Source: Actinomucor elegans
Taxonomy: Eukaryota > Mucoromycota > Mucoromycetes > Mucorales > Mucoraceae
DNA length: 64,000 nucleotides
NCBI GenBank assembly: GCA_026027325.1
Contig: JAMSLZ010000008.1
Span: 124,001 to 188,000, forward strand
Direction: 5' to 3'
The notes under the pieces were generated by a model that ran no database searches, had not been told where the DNA came from, and saw nothing but the letters and a program-made list of their open reading frames with translations. The position numbers were made by a program, and so were the translations under genes. Shown one piece after another: positions 23,901 through 35,973 of this stretch; position 1 is the stretch's first letter, and every line of letters begins with the position of its first letter.

Positions 23901-26900
23901 ACATATTCCTGCAAATCAAATGTATTGAGTGTCAGTGCGTTTTAATATTATATTTATGTACCTCTTTATCCCACAAACATCCAACAAAATAACTAAACAC
24001 AGGTCCAAGATGAGAGAGAAGCTTCAACCATTCTGTTTGAAAAGCTGCATCCATCTTGGTGAACAGACCAAATAGATTATCAAGGCCTTGGTATCTATTG
24101 GTAGAGAATATTTTAGTATCTTTCTGCTAGAATCGCCATTGCTTTTTACCTGACTTCCCAATTAGCATCCTCGAATATCTTAAACACACAAGCCTGGAAA
24201 TATCGAACGTCTACACTGATCAAATTCATAAGCAGATTCAGATTGATGCTGCTAATAGCATCATGAGTTGGTGTAAGTAGCTCCCAGATACTATAGGGCC
24301 AGTAAGCATTAGTAGCTATTATTTCAAGGGCAATCATGTTGCGTTACTTACGAAGGCATTAATTGAGATATACAACTAGAGATGAATTCATCCTTATTGC
24401 TTATGCCATTACCCCAAAGTGTTAATGCGTAAAATAGCTTGATAACATCCTCTCTGGAATTTAACTGATCAAAGCGCAAGTATTTAAGCATGCAATGAAT
24501 CAATGGAGTCTTATCGTCTGCCTGCATCCTAGTCGTGCTTGTTTCTACATGTATGGCCGTTCGCTTCGTTTTTCTGGAGAGAGAATTAGAATCCAGTATA
24601 TGATATTGACATTTAGCAAACTACTTACGCCAAATTATAAGCATGATCACCTACGTAAGGTACAATACCAAGCTCAAATATATGCTTTAGAGGGCAGCCG
24701 TAAGCTAGACAAGCAAGGGCAGCTGAGTAACGAATAAACTCTTGCGCGATGGATAGATTTTGATCGGATAATGATTGGTTTTCGTTATTGGCTGCCAAGG
24801 TATCTAGTGCGGTTTCATTTAAATAGCCAATGACATCTACAATGACAGTAGGTGATATAGGTACGTTGGGTATGTTAATAGCTTGAAACCATACGATCTT
24901 GATGAATTCTGCTATGGTATCTACGGGCACGCCATCTGCTACTATTAATCGAGCTATTTGAGCCAAAACATTAGATGGAATACCAGCGCTGTAATACAGA
25001 ATTATCAATCTCATGTACAGTAAGACTCTTGGTTTTGTGCTTACCCCGAGTGTGTTACTAATGTAAGCCATCGCATACCACGTTCAATACTAGCCTTATC
25101 TCCAGCCTCAAATTGGGATACAATAATGTTTACAGGGTGGCTATTTTCTGCAGTAGGTGTCTTTAAACTAGAGGTTCGGTTAGAGCATAATTTCGCCAAT
25201 TGGCGAATATCAACATGCTCTTTATCTTGAAGTAGGCCTAAGGTACTAAACTCAAGATGAGTTCTGTCAAACCATCTCTGCAACAAAGCATCAAGTGATT
25301 CAAATGTCAGTCCATTTGATTTAAGCTTTACAATATGACTGATGAATTGTTCGTATTTTTGAAGGGCATGTTTCTAAAATAAAAAATCATTAACAACATT
25401 AAATCTACTAATAAAAACTAATCATACCTTGGCATCGTACGTTTCACCCCAACTAGGGACTACACATTCTTCTCGATTACTATCAATAATTTCCTCAATG
25501 GCTGTGAACAGGATGTTTGTGTAGGCTTCAGTATCCATATCATGAATGGCAGCCATCCATCTTACAATGTATCTATCTCTTAAAGCAGCACGTATCGTGA
25601 CATAAATACTACTTGCCCCACTACTGACACCTGCAGTAGCAGTTTGAAAGAATGTGCTTTGCCGGTTACGATCAGAAGGTCCTAGAGGATTTCCTTTCAT
25701 ACGAGATAGTAGAGCTGTCTGTGCCCATTTGTTTTGCTGATGCTGCAACTTATGCAAATGGGCAGTCTTGTTGGTTGATGTTAGCTCTGCGTGCAGCGCT
25801 AGCAAGCGTTCATCTTCATCAAATGTCCACGCAACAATAGCATGTATCAGTCGTTCACGTGAATAGTTAGACATGAAAGGGTCTGGCCAGCATCTTCTCG
25901 CGAGCAATAGCAAGCCGCATTCGTTGATGGATAAGTCTACATCCTGTAGACACGCTTCAATTGAGTTGATTAGAGACTCTACATTAGGAGAGCAATCGAT
26001 GGCATATGGTACAGGGAAGATACACTGAACCATCTTGTCTTCAGCTATAACAGCAGCATTGTCATTCAGAAAAAGGATAGGAGAAGCATCAAAGCGCTCA
26101 AAGAGACCAAAATTGCACATTTGTTGTAGCAGGATCTCGGCCGCTTTACGGCTTTTAAAGTTAAGATTTGTCATGAGCCAAGATAACAGAGTAGATCGAT
26201 CCAAGTATTCATTAGGCACATGTCCTTCGCTAAAGTCATCTTCTTCTTCAGCGTCCCATGTTGGAGAAACGGCAGTGAACGGACTGGGCGATACTTGTAA
26301 AAACCCGCGTGAATCGCCGGCTGATCGTCGCTTTTCTGCAATGGTTGTTGCATTCACTGTTATTGGTACGGAAAATTGACTCTTTTCATTGCCGAACGAA
26401 GCCATGAGGCATTTCATCATTGCGCTAAGATGGCTCAAATATTCTTCTTTGCTTAATATATAAATATCCAGCGGTTTTTTCAAGTTTTTGCTATGAAAGT
26501 CATCGGAAAAAGTAGATCCATGACATCTACCCGAGTTAAGGTGTTCCATGCAGAGATTAATAGCTACTGATAAAGATGGGCAGTGTCTTTCATTTGCTGC
26601 AATGCTAGTGTTAGTAGCGTCTTTGGTATAGGAAGATGAGCTCGATTGCTCGCCAAGTTGCTCTGAAGAGATAAAAGCATCATCTGAACTATGTGTAATA
26701 ATTATACAGCCAGCCGCTACGCCACAATGTAAAATATGATCTTGTAACGTAAGTGTATTCAGCATAGTACTAACTTCTTCATGGCTTCGACCATCCAATG
26801 ATTCAAGTTTTAAAGGTAAAGCATCGCCGTAAAATCCAATTAGATGTCTTGACAGGTCAGCTTGCGATATTTGAATATCTTTCTCTTGCAATGGTTGGTA

Positions 26901-29096
26901 TGGTACGCAGGCTTGAAATTTAGAGTCAAATCGATTTCTTTCTTCTGCTTCAGCCAGACATTGAGGATGAACAAAGTGATTACATTCGCTACATCGATAT
27001 CCTTGTTGACAGATACCCCATAGAGGTAATCCACAGCAAGCACAGAGTACTAAAGTATATAAATTTACAAGATGAAACAAATGACCTAGCAAACCCACTT
27101 TAGAAGCATTTGACTTGGCTGTCCACCCTAGTAAGCCGCGATTCACCATATCGCGAAATCGAGGTTGAGGAGTCATTTGACAGAACTGCGGTGCCACTAT
27201 CTTTTGTATTCCGCTTGGTTTGACGTAAAACATGATATCTTTTGAATCATTTACAGTATTCGAGCAGTTATAATGAACACTTGCTTTACATTGGAAGCAG
27301 TAAAGACCAAATCCTTTGACTGGCTTAAAGCATTCTTTACAATGAACTTCATTAGCATCATCATTGATTACGAGTGGATGCTTGATGTCGTGCTGTTGTA
27401 ATTTCTGGCCATGCGTTTTGTCGAATAGATGAGGGTACCAAACGTGATCATCCTCAGGCAGTGAATTATGGTTATCATTGTTTGTTATATCCAAAGCGTC
27501 GCTTGATTGTCTATTACCATATTGTTGTTTGTTTTGTCTCATTTCTTCAAACTCTTGCTGCTCTCTTCTTTTATCCAAGATTTCTAGCTCTTCTTGAGCG
27601 CCTAGTAAAGGCAAAGGATCGGCTACAATGACATGACCAACACTAGCAAAATAGTAATACAGCAAAATCTGGCAAGCCCGAAATTTGACTTCAGCTGTAC
27701 TATGAGATATTACATCTAAAATATCCAAGTAAAGGTCGGGTTTACAGCTCATCATGAACCCTAATGCACGGTGAAAATTGTATATTGAGTTGGCTTGGCT
27801 CGTCAGGGAATGACTGAGGTTTTCTTGTCGAGATTTTGTTACTTGATGGTTAGCTAAATATGGATCCAGATATTGAATCATAAAGAACAATAGAGGTGTA
27901 AAAAGCGCATAAGCATGGTATTGTGCTTCAGTCGATGGGTGATGAGTATTACTATGCGTACTATGGTCAGCAGGTGAATGGGGTGAAGTTATTCCGTTCG
28001 TATCTATGCTGGCAGGATACGGACGAGTGTCAATTGTGAGATGGGACATTTTTAAAGGATGATCTTTCGTCTGATCTGGCTCAGGACTTGATATATTAAT
28101 AGTAGGTGTATTCGGTTGCTTTTGGATATTACTCTGTGTAGGCACTACAAAGAAAAAGTCGTAAAAAACAAGATACTACTAGTCACATTTAAAGAAGCTT
28201 ACCGCTTGGAATAGTATCTTGTTTAGACGGTAGTTTTGCACGCGTTTTTGCTACTGGCTCATCTTTACATTTCATCAATTTAGGCAATAAACTGTCTAAA
28301 AACATAGCTAAAAGCTTTCCCAGCATATTACCCTCTGAAAAAGCTTCAAAAGCTGGCAAAAAGACATTTCCGATATGGAACAACCCAGTTGAATCGTCTC
28401 GAATTTGTACAAGAAGCAAGGCAATATCTATCAAAATTGTTTGCATTGTATATGGTGGCCTTGATGGTTTTGGGGTGGCTGTCTTGTATCGACTATCATT
28501 GAGTACTAGGTCACTCAATACTTGCAATATAACTTCAAAATCTGATTTCTTTTCAATTTTGGTCGGAATATGAGAAGCAGCCGCTTCGGCTGACCGAGAC
28601 GGGCTTGCAGAGTGAGGTGAAGGCGCTGGAGAATTCGACCTAGAAGAAACTGGAGAAGTAGTTGGAGTACGTTCACTGACATAGAAGTTTAATAATGGTC
28701 TTATAGATATTATAAATAATTTATTTACCCATTCATCAGGACTTGGCTACTAAGTCCTTCTTTATGAATAACCATTAATGCAGATCTTAATTGAATGAGT
28801 AGATCGATGGTATCATCGTTTTCAAAAGAATCTGATGCTTGTGCAGTTCTGCAAATTTCACTCAAATGAAATAATGCAGTAGGCGGTCTTTTTCGTTTCA
28901 GTATTTTATTAATGATGAGCTGAATCATCTTTCGGTATTCTTCTACTTTTGGAGACGGCTTATAAGGCTGTTGCTGTTTTGAAGCATTAGAAACGCGACG
29001 GTGAGGATCTGCTTCATTGTTATTGGGTGAATCAGCAGGTGAATGGATGTTTATAACTGTCGCATTGAGTCGAGAGTTTGGTGTAGTGCTGGGCAT
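20951..29096 (-). CDS. Very large helical protein with two C1-type zinc clusters (possible UNC80 relative)
   Basis: A multi-exon gene of about 8.1 kb, roughly 2400 aa. Verified 5' exons join in frame: 28729-29096, 28203-28675 and 25428-28144. At least eight more exons follow to the stop at 20951-20953. The N-terminal part is Ser/Pro/Gln-rich. At about residues 550-580 there is a C1-type cluster (VHCKECFKPVKGFGLYC, then FQCKASVHYNC: C-x2-C-x10-C-x2-C-x4-H-x2-C), and near 640-675 a second one (LCACCGLPLWG, then YRCSECNHFVHPQC). The rest is helical, HEAT-like, largely hydrophobic repeat sequence with no transmembrane segments obvious. The order and style of the C-terminal half (for example TPYFASRLLILLPFFVSYM) remind me of UNC80, the scaffold of NALCN-type cation channels; fungi have the related channel Cch1. 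That assignment is from memory of the family and is moderate at best. No catalytic motif is seen. Alternatives are another HEAT-repeat scaffold with phorbol-ester-type zinc fingers. Confidence 0.6.
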
Positions 29097-31610
29097 AGTT
29101 TATGCGTATTTCAAATACACAACAGGACGCGAAAGAAGAAAATAGTAAAACTGATTTGACGATAAAGACTTGAAACGCTGCTGAGTTTCAAGTAGCAATA
29201 GAAGATGCTGTTTTTGGAGTCTAATCAAATCTCGAAGCACTCATCAAAAAATACTCGCTTTCAATGCATCTTATAAGAAGTTATCTGCAAACTGAGTGTT
29301 TTAGTTAAACCTCAGTACGATCATTTGGTTGACAAAGACTATAAATTATAAATTACGAGAAATACACCATTTACTATTATAACAGTATTGAACGCAATTT
29401 GATACTTTAATCGGATGCGTCATTTGACTGAGATTAGTCAAGATGGCCTATACTGATTTAACAGTTTACCACTGCATTTTCTATAATTGCTTTAATATTT
29501 ATGCCTCAAAATTGAAATTGCATTATAATATGAGTTTCTCATTTGAATTTAGCATTCTTAAAAGTGACCTATAGAAAGTGTAATTCCCTTTCGATTGATG
29601 CTGTAATGTTTGTAAGGTATGAAATATATAATTAGAGTAAATCTTTGATAAACCAAGTAAGCTTCTAGTTTATTGATAATAAGATAGCTTTCTAGTTATG
29701 AGCTTTACTTTGTATTTATATGTTTTCTAGCTTAGATCATTTGTAATAGCGAATGTATCTTAGTGGTTAGATTATGTAGGGCATAATTGATTCATGATCC
29801 TGATCTCTATATTCATACCAAGATAAACCATGGCTAAGCATTCTATGCTCTTGACCTTGGCTAGCGTTAATCATAAATTGCCTAGTACCTTAATGCGAAA
29901 GGTTTATATATTATACAAGTCTAGAGCTGGAGATCAATGGTCGCCCTTTATAGCTGAGTTGATTAATCGGGGTATCAATATCATATAAGATCTATAATCA
30001 CTACAGATGCAAATGATTAAAGTAATAAGAGGATACAACTTGCTGCGAAACTGAAAAAAATATTTAATGGAAAGTTTTCAACTTGCTTTGTTTTCATGTA
30101 GCAGATACAATTATAACAGATCAAATAAAAAAATAACTCCCTTAAAAGTAGAACATTATCTTCGCAGTTAACTGCCAAACTATATGTAATATAAGTTAAT
30201 GATGGATAAATATAATATATCAGCGATATAGTATATATAACTACTCTTTTGAACATATATTGTTGACCAGGTACGATATTTGATTGTGATTTACTGAAAG
30301 GTCTATTGATCGTTAGTTTGAAAGATACTATTGGCGATTAATGCATACTTAATAGTATGCTTTGCACTCCTGTAAAATAACAGTTCAAGTAGACTTAGAG
30401 GTGCATTTAGACCAGCTAGTGGCAAACAGAAGTGGCGTTAAACTTGAATCGGCTAGGAAATCTATCGACAATTAAATTCATCAGCTTACACAAAATGAAT
30501 GTAATTTACATTGTATATAACATACATATAGTATACTCATTGTATATTTGCTCAATACAGATTATAGTAGATAAAGCGCTTAACTCTGAACATATATTAA
30601 ACTTCAAAAGCGACAATAAATTACAATAATCAGTTAAAAGATTCAGAAGTGTTAAAACTGAAAGGAATTGCAAGTGTATCCCCTTAGAAAAAAAACACTT
30701 TCTTGTGGAGCAGCGGCACAATATTTTAGAAATATAGTCTATTAATGGCTTACATGCGATATGTATATCAAATACATATATATATATATATATATATATT
30801 TCATATTTTTGTGTATACAGAGTTTTAAAGTTATTACTTCTCAAAAAATTCCAAATAGTAACTTTCTATCAGATAGCTATTCCTCAATTGAAGGCAACTA
30901 CAAGTATTACTTCTACTGATCAATGCATCATTCAATCGTACATTAACTTTACTAAAGCAGCTTTTATGTATTGGCAATCGTTTGTCATTAAAAGTGAGAT
31001 CAACGAGTCTCAGTAAAGTTGCAATACAACATGACATGTAGCAGCAAGCAAAAAGTGTTTAAATCGCCGATAGCCAATGAGGATAATTTCAATTCACTAC
31101 TAACACACAACTTATATATCTCTGAATCCCTAGTCAAATGTCAGAATAGTAGATTTAATGTTCAATATGCTCTTCATTTAAAATTTCCGTTAGCCAATGG
31201 ATTTTTTTTAAAAAGAATATAGCCAAGACATTATAGATAGTGTTACACATAGAGGTATAAAGATTATTACAGATGATGGGATTACGCAAGGGACGACATT
31301 GATAGCATACTATTCATTTCAATTCTGATATTAACTACTTATTGATATATACCAACTAAAAGGAAGCTGTTTGTTATTAAACAAGAGTTCTATTATCAAC
31401 AAGATTAGTTCTTCCAATGACCCGTCTTGTTGTCAAAAGTAGTTAATTTAGCATAAAGAGATTCGGTATTCCAAAAAATGATTCGGGCCGGACTTTTTTT
31501 TTTGGGGCGCTGAACTTCTCGCCCTAATTGGTGTTTCGGACTAGAGGCTCAAAGCATATTGACATCCAAGAAAGGTGAAGGCATAGTAAACCTTCCTTTT
31601 GTGCTTTAAG
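29097..31610. other. Gene-poor region upstream of RPS15
   Basis: About 2.5 kb of AT-rich DNA between two divergently transcribed genes. Only short frames without recognisable features occur. It contains an AT microsatellite (about 30776-30800), a degenerate tRNA-like fold at 29751-29814 (see findings), and the presumed RPS15 promoter at the right end, where a T-run followed by GGGGCGCTG lies at about 31496-31512. Confidence 0.6.
30776..30800. repeat. (AT)n microsatellite
   Basis: About twelve TA dinucleotides in intergenic DNA. Shorter TA tracts recur elsewhere, for example near 46074-46092, 47038-47050 and 57528-57542. Confidence 0.8.
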
Positions 31611-32460
31611 ATGGTATGTGGCATATATACATAAAACGATGCACGACAATCTATGTGAGAGAGGGAGAGGGAATATGACGAAAAACGAATGGATGTATAT
31701 CTAGACATTTGATCGATGGATGGAAATCATGGATACAGAGAAATAAAAGACACCGGAGTCGATCTAGTCAACTAAAGCAAGCAATGACACATATTGAATA
31801 ATTCAGCTATTACAATATATTCCATATCATACGACTATTTTTGATACGATCATTTTTGATACGATCTCCACTCCAGTTTCGCTTACTCTCTTACTATTTT
31901 GTCAAGCTTGCATCCTATGAACCTTGTTGGACACTTGACACTGATATATTTTCATGTATTCATAGGCTGACGAGCAAACTACTCCTAGAAAGAGAACTTT
32001 CCGTAAGTTTACCTACCGTGGTATTGACCTTGAACAACTCTTGGACTTGTCTTCTGAACAGGTAATTTAGGAGAAACTGTGATTGATATCGAAAGGTTTA
32101 TTAAACCTATGATTTTAGTTCATGGAGCTCGTTCACTGTCGTGCTCGTAGAAGATTCCAACGTGGTCTTAAGCGTAAGCCCATGGGTCTTATCAAGAAGC
32201 TCCGTGCTGCCAAGAAGAACGCTCCTGCTGGCGAGAAGCCTGAGGTCGTTAAGACCCATCTCCGTAACATGATCATTGTCCCTGAGATGATTGGTTCCGT
32301 TATTGGTATCTACAACGGTAAGGTCTTCAACCAAGTTGAAATCAAGCCCGAGATGACCGGTCATTACCTTGCCGAATTCTCCATCTCTTACAAGCCCGTT
32401 AAGCACGGTCGTCCCGGTATTGGTGCCACTCACTCTTCCAAGTTTGTTCCCCTCAAGTAA
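31611..32460 (+). CDS. RPS15: 40S ribosomal protein uS19 (RPS15)
   Basis: Small-subunit ribosomal protein near the decoding-site side of the 40S head, 146 aa, the expected family length. Three exons join in frame: 31611-31613 (ATG only), 31966-32061 ([19 protein letters not shown]...) and 32119-32460 ([20 protein letters not shown]...). The C-terminal signature is [10 protein letters not shown]. The ATG-only first exon is supported by a strong donor GTATGT directly after ATG, an acceptor CATAG before GCT GAC GAG, and correct phase. The resulting 352-nt first intron is several times longer than others in the window, as is common for fungal ribosomal-protein genes, where the first intron often carries regulatory function. 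Codons are strongly biased (AAG, GTC, CGT), fitting high expression. It converges on the S28 peptidase gene, with stop codons 78 nt apart. Identity is certain; the first exon is likely. Confidence 0.95.
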
Positions 32461-32508
32461 ACCAACATTACAATGGAAGTTTGTATCTCTTTATTGTCTT
32501 TTTCTTTG

Positions 32509-32514
32509 AATAAA
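32509..32514 (+). terminator. Poly(A) signal of RPS15
   Basis: AATAAA 49 nt after the RPS15 stop codon and 25 nt before the convergent S28 peptidase stop. Cleavage is expected close to, or inside, the neighbouring gene's 3' end. Confidence 0.55.
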
Positions 32515-32538
32515 AGTATAATATATGTATAAAGACTG

Positions 32539-34414
32539 TTATTCTGAGGGCAATTGATATCTGATATTGTTGGTCTTTCTCGAAGCATTGTCTTTAGCGA
32601 TCCAGCCTTTAATAGCTTCATAAACTTCTTCTTGAGTATCCTTAATGAAATCAGATACGGTATCACTAACAAAAAAGTCCTATATTATACAGCATTAGTC
32701 CTATTCTATCAGTTTATTCCATATACATACCCAATGATGCACAGAATTCGGCAATACGGCATATTTAGCGTCTTCTTTCCATAGAGTGCGATCTGGAGCA
32801 TCATCACTTTGAACACTCAAAGTTCTCCAAGGATCCCACTCACCATCGATCCAAAAGACACGATCCAAGCTGACATGCCATCCTTCATATTCTCTGTTAA
32901 TGTCTCGCCAAATAGGTCGCTTAGGTACATTATGTTCGCCAAACATCAAGGGACATTGGCGTTGATACCAAGCCGTGTCTAGCTTGCGAGAAACAATAGT
33001 AGGCCGCCAAATAGGAGCGCCTGTTTGCCAGTAAGCGTATTCTGTACAAACTTGCCAGAGCCAAGCACGCGACCCGTCAGATTCATCTGTGTACATTTTA
33101 GAGCGAGGATTATGCGTATCCAAGCAATCGTTGACACTTTCATCTTCATCACAAGCACGCTTAATGAGTTCCTGAGTATAGTTACCATAAGCTGCGACAA
33201 AATCATGAGTGGTACTCAGGTTCTCAAAGATAGAACAAAAGTTATTGACAAAAGGATTGGAAGCAGGTGTCATTGCTTGCCATAAACCCAAAGGATAAGA
33301 AAGTACTACACAGAATGTTACAATCAATAGAATACAATCAATGAATCACAACTTACATTCTGCAAAATCATCATCATGCTCCAAGTCTTGGGCTCCAAAT
33401 ATCTTCTTTAAAGCAAACTTGTTCTCTTTATTGAAGGGGCTGAATAGTATATGATCGACGTACAGGACAACAGAGCGGACAGCGTTGATGCAGTGTTCAG
33501 GACCGTATTTGCGAATTGGATCAAAGTACTGATAATAGTTATAGCTCATCTCGACGGGTGCCGAAGAAGGTACAGCTGCGAACACAAGGTTCGGATATTT
33601 AAGACGCATCCATGCAGCTAAGTTACCACTATAGCTGCCACCATATATAATGTATTTGGTTTCAGGTGCAGGTGGAAGCTCGACGTCCAGATTAGGTAGC
33701 TTTGGTGATATAATGATATTAAGTAAATTATTAAAGAGTGTAGGTTTAGACGTACCTTGAGGGATGTGATGAAAGAAGCTATGTCCTCCAATGCTTGCTC
33801 AGTAGTCAGTGTTTTCAAGGACTCAGCAGAAAAGTTCTATATACGAATCATATTATTAATATATGAAGGATATAGTTAATGGGTATCAAATGACATACTG
33901 GACCCGGCATCGATTCACCATAAAATCTGTGTTCCATAACAATGATAATGCCGTCTAACTTTTTGGCCAGTTCAGCCATAGTGGAGTTGATGACGTAGAA
34001 TGAACGATCATCTGCAGGTGTCTCTCCAGCATTATATACTATATTACCATTATTAGCTTCTTGGGAAATATCCAACGCGTGAATTAAAATTTATGCTTAC
34101 AAACTACAGCACCACCAGGTTTATAACTGTCCGTATTTGCCCAATATCTATGTTTGAACGTTGTTGAGTTGGTTGCAAAGTGATCGACGGGTTGGTCAAA
34201 GTAAAAAGGACCATATTTCTGAGGAACTTTATCTTTCAATGATTGAGTTTTGAAGGCTTGCTTTAAAGATATTTTACTATGTAGGGTCAGTAGTGAATAC
34301 GAGTTCATTTATATATATTGCTAGTTACTTTTCGATACGTTGTCCAGGAGTGTAAAAAGCTGATGCTAGTTGAATTACTCCTAACAAGAGCAAGGCAGAA
34401 ACATGATATTTCAT
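32539..34414 (-). CDS. Secreted serine carboxypeptidase, family S28
   Basis: Lysosomal Pro-X carboxypeptidase/thymus-specific serine protease family (S28), typically cleaving at proline residues in acidic compartments or secreted. The start at 34414 gives a signal peptide (MKYHVSALLLLGVIQLASA). Exon 1 is 34329-34414 (28 codons plus 2 nt) and the next exon continues in phase as NKISLKQAF. Further introns lie at about 34080-34102, 33845-33897, 33699-33755, 33310-33357 and 32681-32731. The catalytic Ser is in YGGSYSGNLAAW (codon at 33634-33636), the Asp in WIDGEWDPW and the His in NSVHHWD. The opening motif KYGPFYFDQPVDHF is typical of the family. Expected mature size is about 500 aa, the family norm. 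It is tandem with another secreted protein gene immediately upstream (190 nt gap). Confidence 0.92.
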
Positions 34415-34603
34415 ACTTGCTTTTCACTTTGTTTAAAGAAAAGAGGAAAAAAAGAATGGATATAACGCGAGCTTCCTAAATAAACCAAAAATTACCTAAA
34501 GTGGACTGTGAAACAATGGATTTACTGCACTAAGGTAGAGATTTTCTTTAGGAAACAAACTAAACAAAGGTTTTTATTATAAAAGTAAATTAGATCAAAT
34601 GAT

Positions 34604-35973
34604 TTACAAAAATTTCCATTTAATAGGAATAGTTCCATGGCTAAAATCACCTAGTTCCTGGAAAGCTATAGATAATCAATCGTATCAGTATATATCACAG
34701 TATGACCATGTCCTAAAACTACATACCTGCGGGGCTAAGATCAAGTCCTCCTTCCTTACAAGTCTTGCAACTGTCTATAACGGTAGCTTCAATTGTTTTA
34801 CCGGTGGGGCCGATTATTTCTACGTCTTTACCGCAATTGGGATTACTACGTCCTCCACCACCCATTTGCTGCGAATTGACAGCCACTGCAAACTCTGAAT
34901 TCTTGCTTTGTCTTCCACAAATGCCAATATGAGTTTCGAGGTCATAAAAAGTACCTTCCCCACGGCGATAACCATCATCAGGCAAAGTACCAGCAAGCTT
35001 GAGTCCTCCAGCAAATGCAGTAGTATTTAAAGCAGGTGGCTGGCCTTGACTGTTTTGATTATTATAATCATAAGCTTGATAGCCATTGTTGTTTTTATTG
35101 TATTGGTTACCATAACCGGCCTGTTCATAATTACCAGGTGGAAAATTTGTATCTTGTTGATAGTATTGATTCTGATCGGGTTGCTGAGTCTGATCTTCAT
35201 TGTTATAATAGCTGTTTACCTTGTTGGCTTGGTTACTATTGTAGTTGGGATTAGGAGACGAGCGATAAGATCTATCATCTTGTGCTGGTGGTTGATCGGC
35301 ATAGTAACTGTTGAGTCTGTTTACTTGTGCACCATTGCGATTAGGATTTGGAGACGAACGGTAAGGTATTCCTTCCTGCTCAAGTTCACTGCTATATCTG
35401 TGATAGCCATTGTTATAATTGCTGTTGCCATTACCATTACCGTTACTGTAACTATTCCATGGTTGGTTCTGCTGTTGCTGCTGTTGTTGTTGCTGTTGTT
35501 GCTGTTGTTGATCATCAGAAACTTTGCTAGCCCAATTGATACTACCATCGCTGTTGTAAGTCAGTTTTTGAGCAGGCATGTATGAACGCGCTTTCAGGTG
35601 ATTGTAATTAGAGCGCGTAGGCTCTCTCCCATTGGGTTGATATGCATTTCGAGGACCACCAGCATAGCCACCTGAGTAAGCATTATATTGAGGAGGAGGA
35701 GGAGGTGGTGGTGCTTGACGGTAATTACCACGATGGCCTCTATCATATCCTTCAAGTACATAGAGTCAATACTAATTATGCCCAAATAACCTTGCTAATT
35801 GGCTTACCATTAGGCTGAGCATACTTATTGTTGAGTTGACTACTGTCAGCCACGGCTAATTCAGGATGATGATGGTAGAAAAGATCATTGGGGAATGTTA
35901 CTGAGAAAGTAGATCCTGCCAATGATAAAGCACAAACAGCAGCTAGAATACCTTTCATTTTAATAGTTTTCAA
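34604..35973 (-). CDS. Secreted Q/N-rich protein with C-terminal double-psi beta-barrel domain
   Basis: 416 aa, three exons joining in frame: 35808-35973, 34727-35749 and 34604-34665. The N-terminus has a signal peptide (MKGILAAVCALSLAGSTFS); the start may be 35973 (MKTIKMKG) or the second Met at 35958. The middle is low-complexity: a poly-Pro run, a Q-run of more than 12 (about 35470-35512) and an internally duplicated segment (YRSSPNPN...NSYY, twice, about 35200-35400). The C-terminal ~110 aa form a RlpA-like/barwin-type double-psi beta-barrel: GEGTFYDLETHIGICGRQ, then CGKDVEIIGPTGK, then DSCKTCKEGGLDLSPAAFQE, ending FSHGTIPIKWKFL. Such domains occur in expansins, plant barwins and fungal secreted proteins. 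This copy keeps the DxCxxC...DLS core. Its function is unknown; a wall-associated or extracellular role is inferred. Confidence 0.85.

Noticed and set aside
35046..35585. 179-codon plus-strand frame very rich in Val/Ile/Leu, looking like a membrane protein
   Set aside because: It is the reverse complement of Asn/Gln/Tyr-rich repeats in the DPBB gene, which produces artificial hydrophobicity.
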